A stretch of DNA of 24,431 nucleotides from Aquincola sp. (lineage in GTDB: Bacteria > Pseudomonadota > Gammaproteobacteria > Burkholderiales > Burkholderiaceae_C). Positions within the stretch are counted from its first letter, which is position 1, and every line of letters begins with the position of its first letter. Below, in pieces: positions 8,352-15,510 of the stretch. Location of the stretch: positions 1-24,431 of the forward strand of contig JAOUIM010000007.1 of assembly GCA_029884035.1 (NCBI GenBank), in the 5' to 3' direction. A program made the position numbers and the translations under genes. The notes below the pieces were generated by a model. It ran no database searches, was not told the DNA's origin, and saw only the letters and a list, made by a program, of their open reading frames with translations.

Positions 8352-9080
8352 TCAGGCGGCTGCGGCCGCAGCACGCTCGGCGGTGGTCAGCGCGACCTTG
8401 TCGCGCAGGTAAAGCGGCAGCGCGTCGGCAGCGTCGATGCCCTCGCCGCGCGCCCACGCGCCACGCGCCAGCCGGGCCAGTGCCTCGGCGCGCCCCTCAC
8501 CGATTTCGGGCAGACGCCGCGCAGTACCGGCGGCGAGCCGCTCGCCGAAGACGGCCAGCGCCGAGCCGGCCAGCTCCACCGGCGGCGCCGCCTGCCAGCG
8601 CGCGTTCAGCGCCGGCAGGGTCCACAAGGCCGGTTCCACCACCGCGTGCCACGTCTCGCCGCGCCACATGTACTCGCCGGCGTAGACCTCGTCCATGCGG
8701 GCGTCCATCGTCACCCACAGCGACTTGACATCGTGGCGCGCTCGCGCCTCTTCGGCGACGAGCGCGAGGCAGTCGATCGGCAACACAGGGCGTCGCAGGC
8801 CCAGTGCCAGACCCTGCGCCACCGAGCACGCGGTGCGCAGGCCGGTGAACGCCCCCGGGCCGCGGCCGAAGGCCACCGCGTCGAGCGTGGAGGGCTCGAT
8901 GCCGGCCGATGCCATCAGCTCGAAGGCCAGCGGCAGCACGCGCTGCGACGACCGCGGGCCCCCGTCTTCCAGCGCGCACCATTGTTGCCGGCCCGCGACC
9001 ACGGCCACCGCCAGACGCTCGGTCGAGGTATCGAACGCCAGCAGGCGCGGCTGTTCGAGTCGGCTCGTCATCGGGTGCAT
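8352..9080 (-). CDS. tsaB: tRNA threonylcarbamoyladenosine synthesis protein TsaB
   Basis: About 242 residues. TsaB is the ASKHA-fold partner of TsaD and TsaE that transfers threonylcarbamoyl to A37 of ANN-decoding tRNAs. The N-terminus LLAFDTSTERLAVAV and the FGRGPGAFTGLRTACSVAQG motif are diagnostic. The end is Ala-rich. Two in-frame ATGs are possible, 9080 and 9071. I use 9080 because a -10-like TACACT stands 6 nt before it and neither has a Shine-Dalgarno site. It is the first gene of the minus-strand unit leading to the EamA gene. The AMP-threonylcarbamoyl donor enzyme (sua5) is encoded on the same strand at 11633-12667. Confidence 0.94.
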   Translation of the reverse strand: MHPMTSRLEQPRLLAFDTSTERLAVAVVAGRQQWCALEDGGPRSSQRVLPLAFELMASAGIEPSTLDAVAFGRGPGAFTGLRTACSVAQGLALGLRRPVLPIDCLALVAEEARARHDVKSLWVTMDARMDEVYAGEYMWRGETWHAVVEPALWTLPALNARWQAAPPVELAGSALAVFGERLAAGTARRLPEIGEGRAEALARLARGAWARGEGIDAADALPLYLRDKVALTTAERAAAAAA

Positions 9081-9086
9081 GGGGTC

Positions 9087-9092
9087 AGTGTA
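9087..9092 (-). promoter_or_regulatory. Candidate -10 element giving a leaderless tsaB mRNA
   Basis: Read on the minus strand, TACACT (4 of 6 to TATAAT) is followed by GACCCC and then the ATG at 9080. A start site at the usual 6-8 nt would fall on the start codon. There is no purine-rich ribosome-binding site and no clear -35. Confidence 0.32.
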
Positions 9093-9160
9093 TGCGTCGC
9101 TTCCAACGCGACGTTGACCCCCGGAAGGGTGTGTCACCACACGTCCGGCGGGTACCGCAA

Positions 9161-9187
9161 TAAAAAAGGCCGGCACGAGGCCGGCCT
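9161..9187 (-). terminator. Intrinsic terminator after the purE-to-SGNH unit
   Basis: The minus strand reads AGGCCGGC, loop CTCGT, GCCGGCCT, then a run of T (9167-9162). The stem is 8 perfect G/C-rich base pairs directly followed by the U-tract, 20 nt after the stop of the SGNH hydrolase gene. This is the clearest intrinsic terminator in the window. On the plus strand it has no T-run, so it should act on minus-strand transcripts and insulate tsaB downstream. Confidence 0.9.
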
Positions 9188-9206
9188 AGGATCGCGCTGC
9201 AGTAGA

Positions 9207-10415
9207 TCAGAGGTTGCTTGGTACCCAGCCGAAGCCCTTGATCGCATCGAACACGTAGTCGCCGAGGAGCTTATTGGCACCGGTCGTCGCGTGTCCGGTC
9301 CCATCGGCCCACAGCCAAGTGGTGGTGCTGGCGCCGGCCGTGAGCCCGTTGAGGTTCGGCGCGCCCCCGGCCGCGAACAACGAAGCGGGCGAAGCATTGC
9401 AAAGGAAGGCCGTACCTGTGGAATTGAATGCAGGGGTCGCACACGCTGGCGTGGTGACGTTACTCAGGCCGTACCGGCTCGGGTTGGCGACCGCGTCCCC
9501 CAAGAAGGCACGGGCGTCGATGATGCGCACCCCGCTGCCATTCAGCCCGGCCAAGAGGGCGGTGTTGAATTCGGCCGAGAGCTGCGACAGCAAGCCCCTC
9601 TGGGGTGAGGGCAAAGCGGCGCCCCCCGGGGGCAAGCCGGCATCGCCAAGCGTCATCACCGCCACTCGCGACGCGCCCTTGGCCAGGATCTCGTTCTTCA
9701 CCAACGCGACCAGTTCGTTGGCCGCCGTCACCATGTTTGCCACCGCAGTTTCCGGCGCAAGACCTTGGCCGACCGCTGCGAACTGCGTAAAGACATCGTT
9801 GTGGCCACCCCAGACGAACACGATATCGCTGTCGGCAAAGCCGCTGAATCTCTCAAGGTGCTTGGCCACTTGCGTGACCATCGGCTCCGTGGTCAACGTC
9901 GGTGTCGTGCCGACCAGGCCGGTGCCGTTCGGATTGTTGCTACCGGCCGGATTGGTTACTCGCGCGCCGCCTTGTGCATAGCCGGTGCAGGTGCCGGCCA
10001 GAGCCGGGCTCGTCAATGTCACCGGGCACCTGACGCGCGTCTGGGGTGTGTCCGGTCCGAAACCGGCCATCGCCGGTGTGATGACGACGCCCATACGCGC
10101 GGCGACCCACTCGACCCACATGTTGGCCGTGCTGGTATTTGACGCGCGCGTCACGCCGGCAGGAGGCACCTGATATTCGACGAACGTATTCGTCGTGAAC
10201 TTGCCACCAAAGTAAGGAGCGCCGCGCGTGTCTGTCGGGTCCAGCACGCGCAGTATCGATGTCGCCGGCGTGTATGTCCCGATGTCCGACAGGCTGTCGC
10301 CAAACACAACCACGCGAGTGGCCAGCGGCGATTCGGTGGTGCCGCCGCCGCAACCGGCGACGATCAGTGCGGCGGCCGCAATGGCGGCAAAGTGCCAGCG
10401 ACGACGGGTAATCAT
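9207..10415 (-). CDS. SGNH/GDSL hydrolase, predicted lipoprotein (intact motifs)
   Basis: A 402-residue protein with a basic start, hydrophobic stretch and lipobox IVAGC (Cys22). Block I is VVVFGDSLSDIGTYTP with nucleophile Ser41; block III is VWGGHNDVF; block V is WADGTGHATTGANKLLGDY, giving the Asp-His pair. All catalytic positions of an SGNH esterase/lipase are therefore present. Four or more Cys in the mature part (RCPVTLTSPALAGTC, TTPACATP, FLCNAS) could form disulfides, consistent with export. The substrate is unknown. AAGGAG lies 8 nt before the ATG. It follows the related gene at 10611-11609 and is closed by the terminator at 9161-9187. A G/C-run palindromic stretch lies in frame at 9595-9633. 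Confidence 0.92.
   Translation of the reverse strand: MITRRRWHFAAIAAAALIVAGCGGGTTESPLATRVVVFGDSLSDIGTYTPATSILRVLDPTDTRGAPYFGGKFTTNTFVEYQVPPAGVTRASNTSTANMWVEWVAARMGVVITPAMAGFGPDTPQTRVRCPVTLTSPALAGTCTGYAQGGARVTNPAGSNNPNGTGLVGTTPTLTTEPMVTQVAKHLERFSGFADSDIVFVWGGHNDVFTQFAAVGQGLAPETAVANMVTAANELVALVKNEILAKGASRVAVMTLGDAGLPPGGAALPSPQRGLLSQLSAEFNTALLAGLNGSGVRIIDARAFLGDAVANPSRYGLSNVTTPACATPAFNSTGTAFLCNASPASLFAAGGAPNLNGLTAGASTTTWLWADGTGHATTGANKLLGDYVFDAIKGFGWVPSNL
9595..9633. repeat. G/C-run double palindrome inside the SGNH hydrolase gene
   Basis: On the plus strand CCCC-TCT-GGGG (9595-9605) is followed 15 nt later by GCCCCC-CGGGGGC (9621-9633). The stretch encodes the in-frame loop GLPPGGAALPSPQRGLL, between two segments that align with the neighbouring paralogue. 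It resembles the G/C-run intergenic element at 20318-20372 in style but not base for base. Confidence 0.4.
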
Positions 10416-10557
10416 GAGCTTGCTCCTTCGGTACTCTTGGTATGGGTTCGTCTGCGCGGTCGCGTAGAGGACCTCGCCCCATCGCAATCGTGCACCTGAC
10501 AACCACTATACGGAGGACTTTCAAGCGCCCCGAGCCGGGTTAACCCACCCAGCCTGT

Positions 10558-10582
10558 GGCGCAGGTGAGACGGCACTGCGCC
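10558..10582 (-). other. Stem-loop between the two SGNH genes
   Basis: GGCGCAG (10558-10564) and CTGCGCC (10576-10582) form a perfect 7-bp stem with an 11-nt loop, 28 nt past the stop of the upstream SGNH gene. No U-tract follows on the minus strand, so it may be an RNA-processing or weak stop structure rather than a terminator. A separate 10-bp palindrome, GGGTTAACCC, lies at 10537-10546. The rest of the 10416-10610 gap shows nothing I can assign; TATAGT near 10507 has no matching -35. Confidence 0.3.
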
Positions 10583-10610
10583 GCAGCGTCCCGCAAGCCG
10601 CAGCAGTCGG

Positions 10611-11609
10611 TCAGAACGGGTTGTTGCGTGCGCGGGACTCGGCCAGGGCCCCCAGCCTCGCCTGCACGGTCGGACCCGGCCGCAGGCTGTCGGCCCACAT
10701 GTAGCCGGCCGCGGTGGCACCGGTGGCCAGCGTCGCCGTGGTGCAGCCGGGCAGCGGCACGTTCACGTCGCAGGCCGCATCGATGACGTTGGCGAGGCCG
10801 AAGCTCGAAGGAAACTTGACCTCGTTCTGGATCTCGATGTCGGCAAAGACCAGTCCGATCAGGCGGCCGTCGTTGATCAGCGTCACGCTCATGCGGTTGT
10901 TGAAGGCGCTGGTCAGCTCCGACAGCAACGCCGCGCGGGTGGCGTCGCCACTGCTGGTGTTCTCGGCGCGGGCAAACGGCGTCAGGCCGAGGTCGGGCAC
11001 GGTGAGCACGACCACGGCCGGGCCGGAGGTGGCCAGCGCATTGATTCGGTTGCCGAGGTCGGTGCCTGCCGCACGCACCTGGTCGAGCACCACGCTCTTC
11101 GGCGTGGTCGGGTCGGCGGCGTAGACCGCGTAGGCGTCGAGGATGTCGTGCATGCCCACGAGCACGACGGCGATGTCCTTCTCGCCCAGCGGATCGCCGG
11201 TCATGGCGGCGAGCTGGGTGGCGAGGTCGGCCACCTTGCTTCCTGCCTGCGCCAGCACCTGGCCCGTGGCCGCCGTCGCGGCGCCCAGGCAGCGGTCGAA
11301 GGCCAGCCCGAAGCCGGCCGCCACCGACTGGATCCAGATCGGGTTGCGCGCGCAGTCCAGCTCGGTCGTGCTCTCGGTCGGTGGCGTCGTCGTGGCGTCG
11401 GTGATCTTGAAGGCGTTGATGCCGTACTTGCGGCCGTCGGCCTCGATCACCGACAGTTCGTCGCCCAGCGCCAGGATGCGCGTCGGCCGGAACGGCTCGA
11501 CCAGGCCTCCGCCGCCGCACGATGCCAGAACGGCCAGCAGACCCAGCGCCAGGCCCAGCGCCGCACGGCGGGCGGCGGCGGGGCGCCTGCGCAAGAAACG
11601 GAAACTCAT
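10611..11609 (-). CDS. SGNH/GDSL-like lipoprotein lacking recognisable catalytic residues
   Basis: A 332-residue protein with lipobox VLASC (Cys31). It is clearly a relative of the next gene: ILALGDELSV aligns with VVVFGDSLSD, VVLVGMHDILD with FVWGGHNDVF, and VLTVPDLGLTPF and LLSELTSAFN with the matching strands. The nucleophile position is Glu51 (GDEL, not GDSL), the block III Asn is His, and block V reads YMWADSLRPGPTVQARLG with Arg where the catalytic His is expected. Either it is a pseudoenzyme, or Ser53 and other residues have taken over. The frame is intact and has a GGGAG site before the ATG, so it is not a decayed gene. It lies 23 bp after sua5. Confidence 0.85.
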   Translation of the reverse strand: MSFRFLRRRPAAARRAALGLALGLLAVLASCGGGGLVEPFRPTRILALGDELSVIEADGRKYGINAFKITDATTTPPTESTTELDCARNPIWIQSVAAGFGLAFDRCLGAATAATGQVLAQAGSKVADLATQLAAMTGDPLGEKDIAVVLVGMHDILDAYAVYAADPTTPKSVVLDQVRAAGTDLGNRINALATSGPAVVVLTVPDLGLTPFARAENTSSGDATRAALLSELTSAFNNRMSVTLINDGRLIGLVFADIEIQNEVKFPSSFGLANVIDAACDVNVPLPGCTTATLATGATAAGYMWADSLRPGPTVQARLGALAESRARNNPF

Positions 11610-11632
11610 GCTCTCTCCCATGTCAGAGGGTC

Positions 11633-12667
11633 TCAGGCGACCGTGTCGGAAGCCGCCGCGCGCTCGAGACGATCCCGAACGCCATCCCAATCGCTGCCCG
11701 GCGGCGGCTGCTCGACCCAGATCAGGCCGACGCCGAGCGCGTCGAGTTCGCGCAGCACCGCAAACAGTTCGAACGCCGCCGCACGCGCCCCCGTGGGCAT
11801 GCCACGCGACACCAGCCCCAGTGCGGCGGCGCGGCGCGGGACGCGAACGGTGCGGGAATATACCGCCAGCACCGGGCCGGCCGCCTCGATGCGCTCGCCC
11901 GCCGCCGCACGCGCTTCGACCCACAGGGTCACGGCGTCGGCCAGCGCGGCGGAGGGCATGAGCCGCAGCTTGGCCCTTGGCGCGTAGTGCGCCTCGAGCG
12001 TTCCCGATGCCCTCGGCGCATCGGCGTCGGCATCGGCGAGCCGCTGTCCTGCGGCCTGTGCGATCGCCTCGCGGGTGAGCGCGCCGGGCCGCAGCAGGAC
12101 CGGCGCTGCCCGCGAACAATCGACGATCGCCGATTCGATGCCGACCTCGCAGGCGCCGCCGTCGAGCACGTCGAGGCGATCGCCGAATTCGCCGACCACA
12201 TGCGCTGCGGTGGTCGGGCTGATGCGGCCGAAGCGGTTGGCGCTGGGCGCCGCCACGCCGGGAACACCCAGTCGGGCGCAGGCCTCGAGCAAGGCATGGG
12301 CAACCGGATGCGCCGGGCAGCGCAGGCCGATCGTCGGATGCCCGCCCGCAGCGGCGGTGGCCACACCCTCGCGGCGCGGCACGATCAGCGTCAGCGGGCC
12401 CGGCCAGAAGCTCGCGGCCAGCCGCTGCGCGAGCGGCGGCCACTGTGCGGCGAAGGCCTGGGCGTGGTCGGCATCAGCCACGTGAACGATCAGCGGGTGG
12501 TCGGTCGGCCGTCCCTTGGCCGCGAAGATCGCCGCCACGGCCGCATCGACGTCGGCACGCGCGCCCAGGCCGTAGACGGTCTCGGTCGGGAACGCGACGA
12601 GCTCTCCGGCCGCCAGGCGTTCGGCGGCTTGCGTCAGCGACGCCGGATCCTGCGCGGGCAGCAGCAT
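11633..12667 (-). CDS. sua5: L-threonylcarbamoyladenylate synthase, long Sua5 form
   Basis: A 344-residue cytoplasmic enzyme that makes threonylcarbamoyl-AMP from threonine, bicarbonate and ATP, the donor for tRNA t6A37. The YrdC domain (about 1-205) carries GELVAFPTETVYGLGA, IFAAKGRPTDHPLIVHV and FWPGPLTLIVPRR, with late VAAPSANRFGRISPT. A shorter C-terminal Sua5 domain follows after the ALTREAI segment and a LEAHYAPR linker, typical of the long form and absent in E. coli TsaC. GGGGA lies shortly before the ATG, 16 bp after purK. Its downstream neighbours are the SGNH pair. It works in the same pathway as tsaB at 8352-9080. Confidence 0.95.
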   Translation of the reverse strand: MLLPAQDPASLTQAAERLAAGELVAFPTETVYGLGARADVDAAVAAIFAAKGRPTDHPLIVHVADADHAQAFAAQWPPLAQRLAASFWPGPLTLIVPRREGVATAAAGGHPTIGLRCPAHPVAHALLEACARLGVPGVAAPSANRFGRISPTTAAHVVGEFGDRLDVLDGGACEVGIESAIVDCSRAAPVLLRPGALTREAIAQAAGQRLADADADAPRASGTLEAHYAPRAKLRLMPSAALADAVTLWVEARAAAGERIEAAGPVLAVYSRTVRVPRRAAALGLVSRGMPTGARAAAFELFAVLRELDALGVGLIWVEQPPPGSDWDGVRDRLERAAASDTVA

Positions 12668-12683
12668 GCGGTCCCCGGCTCGA

Positions 12684-13865
12684 TCAGAAGGGCTCGATGC
12701 CGAGCAGGACAGCTGCCTGCAGGGCGCGGGCATGCGCCTCGTGCGCATCGGCGGCCGTCACCGTGAGATGCCCCATCTTGCGGCCGCGCCGCGCGCTGGC
12801 CTTGCCGTACAGGTTCAGGTGCATGCCGGGCAACGCGAGCACCTCGGCCCAGGCCGGCGCGCGCTCGAGACCTTCGGGGTCGAACCAGAGGTCGCCGAGC
12901 AGGTTGAGCATCACCGCGCACGAATGCTGGCGCGGCGCGGCGAGCGGCAGACCGGCCATGCAGCGCACCTGCAGTTCGAACTGCGACAGGTCGCACGCGT
13001 CGATGCTGTAGTGGCCCGAGTTGTGCGGCCGTGGCGCCATCTCGTTGGCCACCAACGAGCCGTCGGCGAGCACGAAGAACTCGACGCACAGCACGCCGAC
13101 GTACGCCATCTCGTGCGCCAGCCGCCCGGCGCAGGCCACCGCCTGCTGCTGCAGCGGCGGCGCGATGTCGGGCGCAGGCACCTGGGTCACCGCGAGGATG
13201 CCGGCGCGGTGCAGGTTCTGCTGCACCGGCAGGTGCACGACCGCGCCGTCGGCGCCGCGCGCGACGATGACGCTCAGCTCCCGGGCCAAAGGCAGGGCCT
13301 TCTCGAGCACGCAGGGCACGCGCTGCAGCTCGGCCCAGGCGGTGCCCAGCGCGTCGCGGTCGGCCACGCGCACCTGTCCTTTGCCGTCGTAACCCAGGCG
13401 CGCGGTCTTGAGGATGCCGGGCAGCAGCGCGGCGTCGACGGCGGCCAGGTCGCCCGCGGACTCGATCACGGCATGCGGTGCGCACGGCACGCCGCTGCGG
13501 CCGAAGTGCCGCTTCTCGGCGACACGGTCCTGGCAGATCGCGACGGCGTCGGCCGCCGGCGCCGTCGGCCGGTGGGCGCCCAGGGTGACCAGTGCGGCGG
13601 CGGGCACATTCTCGAACTCGGTGGTGATCGCCGAGCTGCGCTGCATCAGTTGCGCCAGACCCTGCTCGTCGAGGTAGTCTGTTTCGATGTGGTAGTGCGC
13701 GATCAGTCCGGCCGGGCTCGTCTTGTCGGGGTCGAGCACGGCCGTGAAGTAGCCCATCGCCTGCGCGGCCTGGACGAACATGCGGCCGAGCTGGCCGCCG
13801 CCCATCACGCCGAGCGTGACCGGCCGGCCATCGGGGCCGATGGTGCCGGGCAGAAGCGATTTCAC
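12684..13865 (-). CDS. purK: 5-(carboxyamino)imidazole ribonucleotide synthase PurK
   Basis: About 393 residues. PurK uses ATP and bicarbonate to carboxylate AIR in purine synthesis, handing N5-CAIR to PurE. The ATP-grasp landmarks are TLGVMGGGQLGRMF near the N-terminus, TTEFENVP, LKTARLGYDGKGQ, VLEKALPLARELSVIVAR, and NEMAPRPHNSGHYSIDAC near the metal site. The start is uncertain: GTG 13865 fits family length and gives KSLLPGTIGPDGRPVTLG, while ATG 13925 is only 16 bp from purE but adds an Arg/Pro-rich segment that looks non-coding. Neither has a convincing ribosome-binding site. It lies between purE and sua5. Confidence 0.95.
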   Translation of the reverse strand: MKSLLPGTIGPDGRPVTLGVMGGGQLGRMFVQAAQAMGYFTAVLDPDKTSPAGLIAHYHIETDYLDEQGLAQLMQRSSAITTEFENVPAAALVTLGAHRPTAPAADAVAICQDRVAEKRHFGRSGVPCAPHAVIESAGDLAAVDAALLPGILKTARLGYDGKGQVRVADRDALGTAWAELQRVPCVLEKALPLARELSVIVARGADGAVVHLPVQQNLHRAGILAVTQVPAPDIAPPLQQQAVACAGRLAHEMAYVGVLCVEFFVLADGSLVANEMAPRPHNSGHYSIDACDLSQFELQVRCMAGLPLAAPRQHSCAVMLNLLGDLWFDPEGLERAPAWAEVLALPGMHLNLYGKASARRGRKMGHLTVTAADAHEAHARALQAAVLLGIEPF

Positions 13866-13941
13866 GGCAACGACCGCAGGCCCGACACGAGTTCGTTGCA
13901 CGCCGCCTCGGGGGGCCGCGCGCATCGCGGGACTGTGCGTG

Positions 13942-14439
13942 TCACTTGAGCTGCGCCGTCATCGCGCGCGCAGCGTCGGTCTGGCGCGCTCGGTAGGCGT
14001 CGAGCTTCGCGGCGAGCGCGGCATCACCGCGCGCGATCATCGCCACGGCGAACAGCGCCGCATTGGCCGCACCACCCTCGCCGATCGCAAAGGTCGCCAC
14101 CGGCACCCCCTTGGGCATCTGCACCATCGAATGCAAAGAGTCGACGCCTTGCAGGTGCTTGCTCGCGATCGGCACACCGAGCACCGGAACGGTCGTCTTG
14201 GCCGCGAGCATCCCCGGCAGGTGTGCTGCGCCGCCGGCGCCGGCGATGATGGCGACCAGGCCTCGATCGCGCGCCGCCGCGGCGTAGGCGAACATGTCGT
14301 CGGGCATGCGGTGCGCTGACACGACCTTGCACTCATGCGCGACGCCGAACTCGGCGAGAATGGCGGCTGCGTGTTGCAGGGTGGGCCAGTCGCTGGCCGA
14401 ACCCATCACCACGCCGACCAGCGGTTGCGCCTCGTTCAT
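13942..14439 (-). CDS. purE: N5-carboxyaminoimidazole ribonucleotide mutase PurE
   Basis: A 165-residue cytoplasmic class I PurE, which converts N5-CAIR to CAIR. The N-terminal GVVMGSASDWPTLQHAA, the VVSAHRMPDDMF segment with the active-site His, IIAGAGGAAHLPGMLAA and GVPIASKHLQGVDSLHSMVQ are all diagnostic. It heads the minus-strand unit purE, purK, sua5, SGNH, SGNH. The start fits family length, but no Shine-Dalgarno site precedes it; a TACAAT hexamer is 7 nt upstream. An in-frame ATG 14 codons upstream would add MTDRSGVPPTIQA, which is not family-like. Confidence 0.97.
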   Translation of the reverse strand: MNEAQPLVGVVMGSASDWPTLQHAAAILAEFGVAHECKVVSAHRMPDDMFAYAAAARDRGLVAIIAGAGGAAHLPGMLAAKTTVPVLGVPIASKHLQGVDSLHSMVQMPKGVPVATFAIGEGGAANAALFAVAMIARGDAALAAKLDAYRARQTDAARAMTAQLK

Positions 14440-14446
14440 GGCTTGA

Positions 14447-14452
14447 ATTGTA
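14447..14452 (-). promoter_or_regulatory. Candidate -10 element giving a leaderless purE mRNA
   Basis: On the minus strand TACAAT (5 of 6 to TATAAT) is followed by TCAAGCC and the purE ATG. A start site 7-8 nt past the hexamer would lie at or next to the start codon. No -35 of good quality is visible. The 117-bp gap with cnoX shows no PurR-like palindrome that I can recognise. Confidence 0.42.
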
Positions 14453-14556
14453 GGTGGCACGCCTGATCTGTCCGTCATGCCCGCACGGCCGTCGCGCGGT
14501 GCGAGGCGCGCGGCGCAGGGGTCGCGAACGAACAGAGCCGGGAGCCAGCACACACC

Positions 14557-15501
14557 ATGATCGACGTCACGATCCAGAACTTCGAAGCCGAGCTGATCCA
14601 GGCCTCGACGCAGCAACCGGTGCTGCTCGATATTTGGGCGCCCTGGTGCGGCCCGTGCAAGACGCTCGGGCCGCTGCTCGAGAAGCTCGAGGTGGCCTAT
14701 GCGGGCCGCTTCAAGCTGGCCAAGCTCAACAGCGACGAGCAGCCCGAGATCGCCGGCCAGCTGAGCCAGGCCTTTGGTGTGCGTTCGATCCCGTTCTGCG
14801 TGCTCTTCGACCGCGGCCAGCCGGTCGACGGTTTCGTCGGCGCGCTGCCCGAGGCACAGGTGCGTGCGTTTCTCGACAAGCATGTTCCCAGCGCCGACGA
14901 ACTCGAAGCCGAGGCCGAGGCCGAGGAAGCCGAGGCGCTGATCGCCGAAGGCGATGCCGATGCGGCACTGGCCAAGCTGCAGCAGGCGGTGGCGATCGAC
15001 CCGTCCAACGACGTGACGCGCTACGACTACGTGAAGCTGCTGCTCGAGCGCGGCGCGCTGGCGCAGGCCGAGGCGGCGTTCGAGCCGGTCGCCAAGAAGG
15101 CCGCCACCTACGCGCCCTTCGAAGCCTTGTCGCACTGGATCGCGGCGCACAAGCGGGCCGCGTCCGCGCGATCGCCCGAGGCGCTGGCAACGGTGCTCGC
15201 GGCCAACAAGCGCGACTTCGATACCCGCTTCGAACTTGCGCAGGTCCACTTCGCGGCCGGCCGTTTCACCGCCGCGATGGACGAGCTGCTCGAGATCGTG
15301 ATGCGCGACAAGGCGTGGAACGGCGACCTCGCGCGCAAGACCTACGTCGCGATCCTCGCGGTGATGGCCAAGCCGGCGTCCAAGGCGGCGGCGGGCGAGG
15401 CCGCCAAGGGCACGCTCGAGGTGACCGGCAAGGCTGCCGCGGTGAGCGCCGATCCGGTGGTCGACGCCTACCGTCGCAAACTGAGCATGGCGCTGTTCTA
15501 G
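14557..15501 (+). CDS. cnoX: Thioredoxin-TPR protein, CnoX (YbbN) type co-chaperone
   Basis: A 314-residue cytoplasmic protein. Residues 1-108 are a thioredoxin domain with WAPWCGPCK (Cys31 and Cys34) and the cis-proline loop RSIPF (Pro79). A Glu/Ala-rich linker (residues 112-130) leads to TPR-like helices, as in EAEALIAEGDADAALAKLQQ and FELAQVHFAAGRFTAAMDEL. The C-terminus RRKLSMALF is family-like. In E. coli CnoX the active-site motif is degenerate (SQHC) and the protein is a holdase working with GroEL and DnaK; here the full WCGPC suggests a redox-active version, as described for Caulobacter. GGGAG lies 12 nt before the ATG. It is divergent from purE and ends 9 bp from the convergent copper chaperone gene. 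Confidence 0.92.
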   Translation: MIDVTIQNFEAELIQASTQQPVLLDIWAPWCGPCKTLGPLLEKLEVAYAGRFKLAKLNSDEQPEIAGQLSQAFGVRSIPFCVLFDRGQPVDGFVGALPEAQVRAFLDKHVPSADELEAEAEAEEAEALIAEGDADAALAKLQQAVAIDPSNDVTRYDYVKLLLERGALAQAEAAFEPVAKKAATYAPFEALSHWIAAHKRAASARSPEALATVLAANKRDFDTRFELAQVHFAAGRFTAAMDELLEIVMRDKAWNGDLARKTYVAILAVMAKPASKAAAGEAAKGTLEVTGKAAAVSADPVVDAYRRKLSMALF

Positions 15502-15510
15502 CGCGGGGGC

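Noticed and set aside
9095..9113. CGTCGC-TTCCAAC-GCGACG stem-loop upstream of tsaB
   Set aside because: Only 6 bp with a 7-nt loop in G/C-rich DNA, and no U-tract; it lies upstream of the likely promoter core and chance is a fair explanation.
7323..9608. A 761-codon open frame on the plus strand opposite UDG, rimI and tsaB
   Set aside because: It spans three well-recognised genes and the terminator, and its composition is Arg/Ala/Gly-rich; it is a strand shadow.
10537..10546. GGGTTAACCC palindrome
   Set aside because: A single 10-bp palindrome with no partner or known operator match; not enough to call a site.
10611..12443. A long minus-strand frame continuing upstream of the SGNH-like lipoprotein
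   Set aside because: The part before 11609 is antisense-like Arg/Ala-rich sequence in another frame of sua5; the lipoprotein signal peptide and GGGAG site mark the true start at 11609.
13866..13925. N-terminal extension of PurK from ATG 13925
   Set aside because: The added residues are Arg/Pro-rich and unlike PurK N-termini; GTG 13865 fits better, although the choice is not certain.
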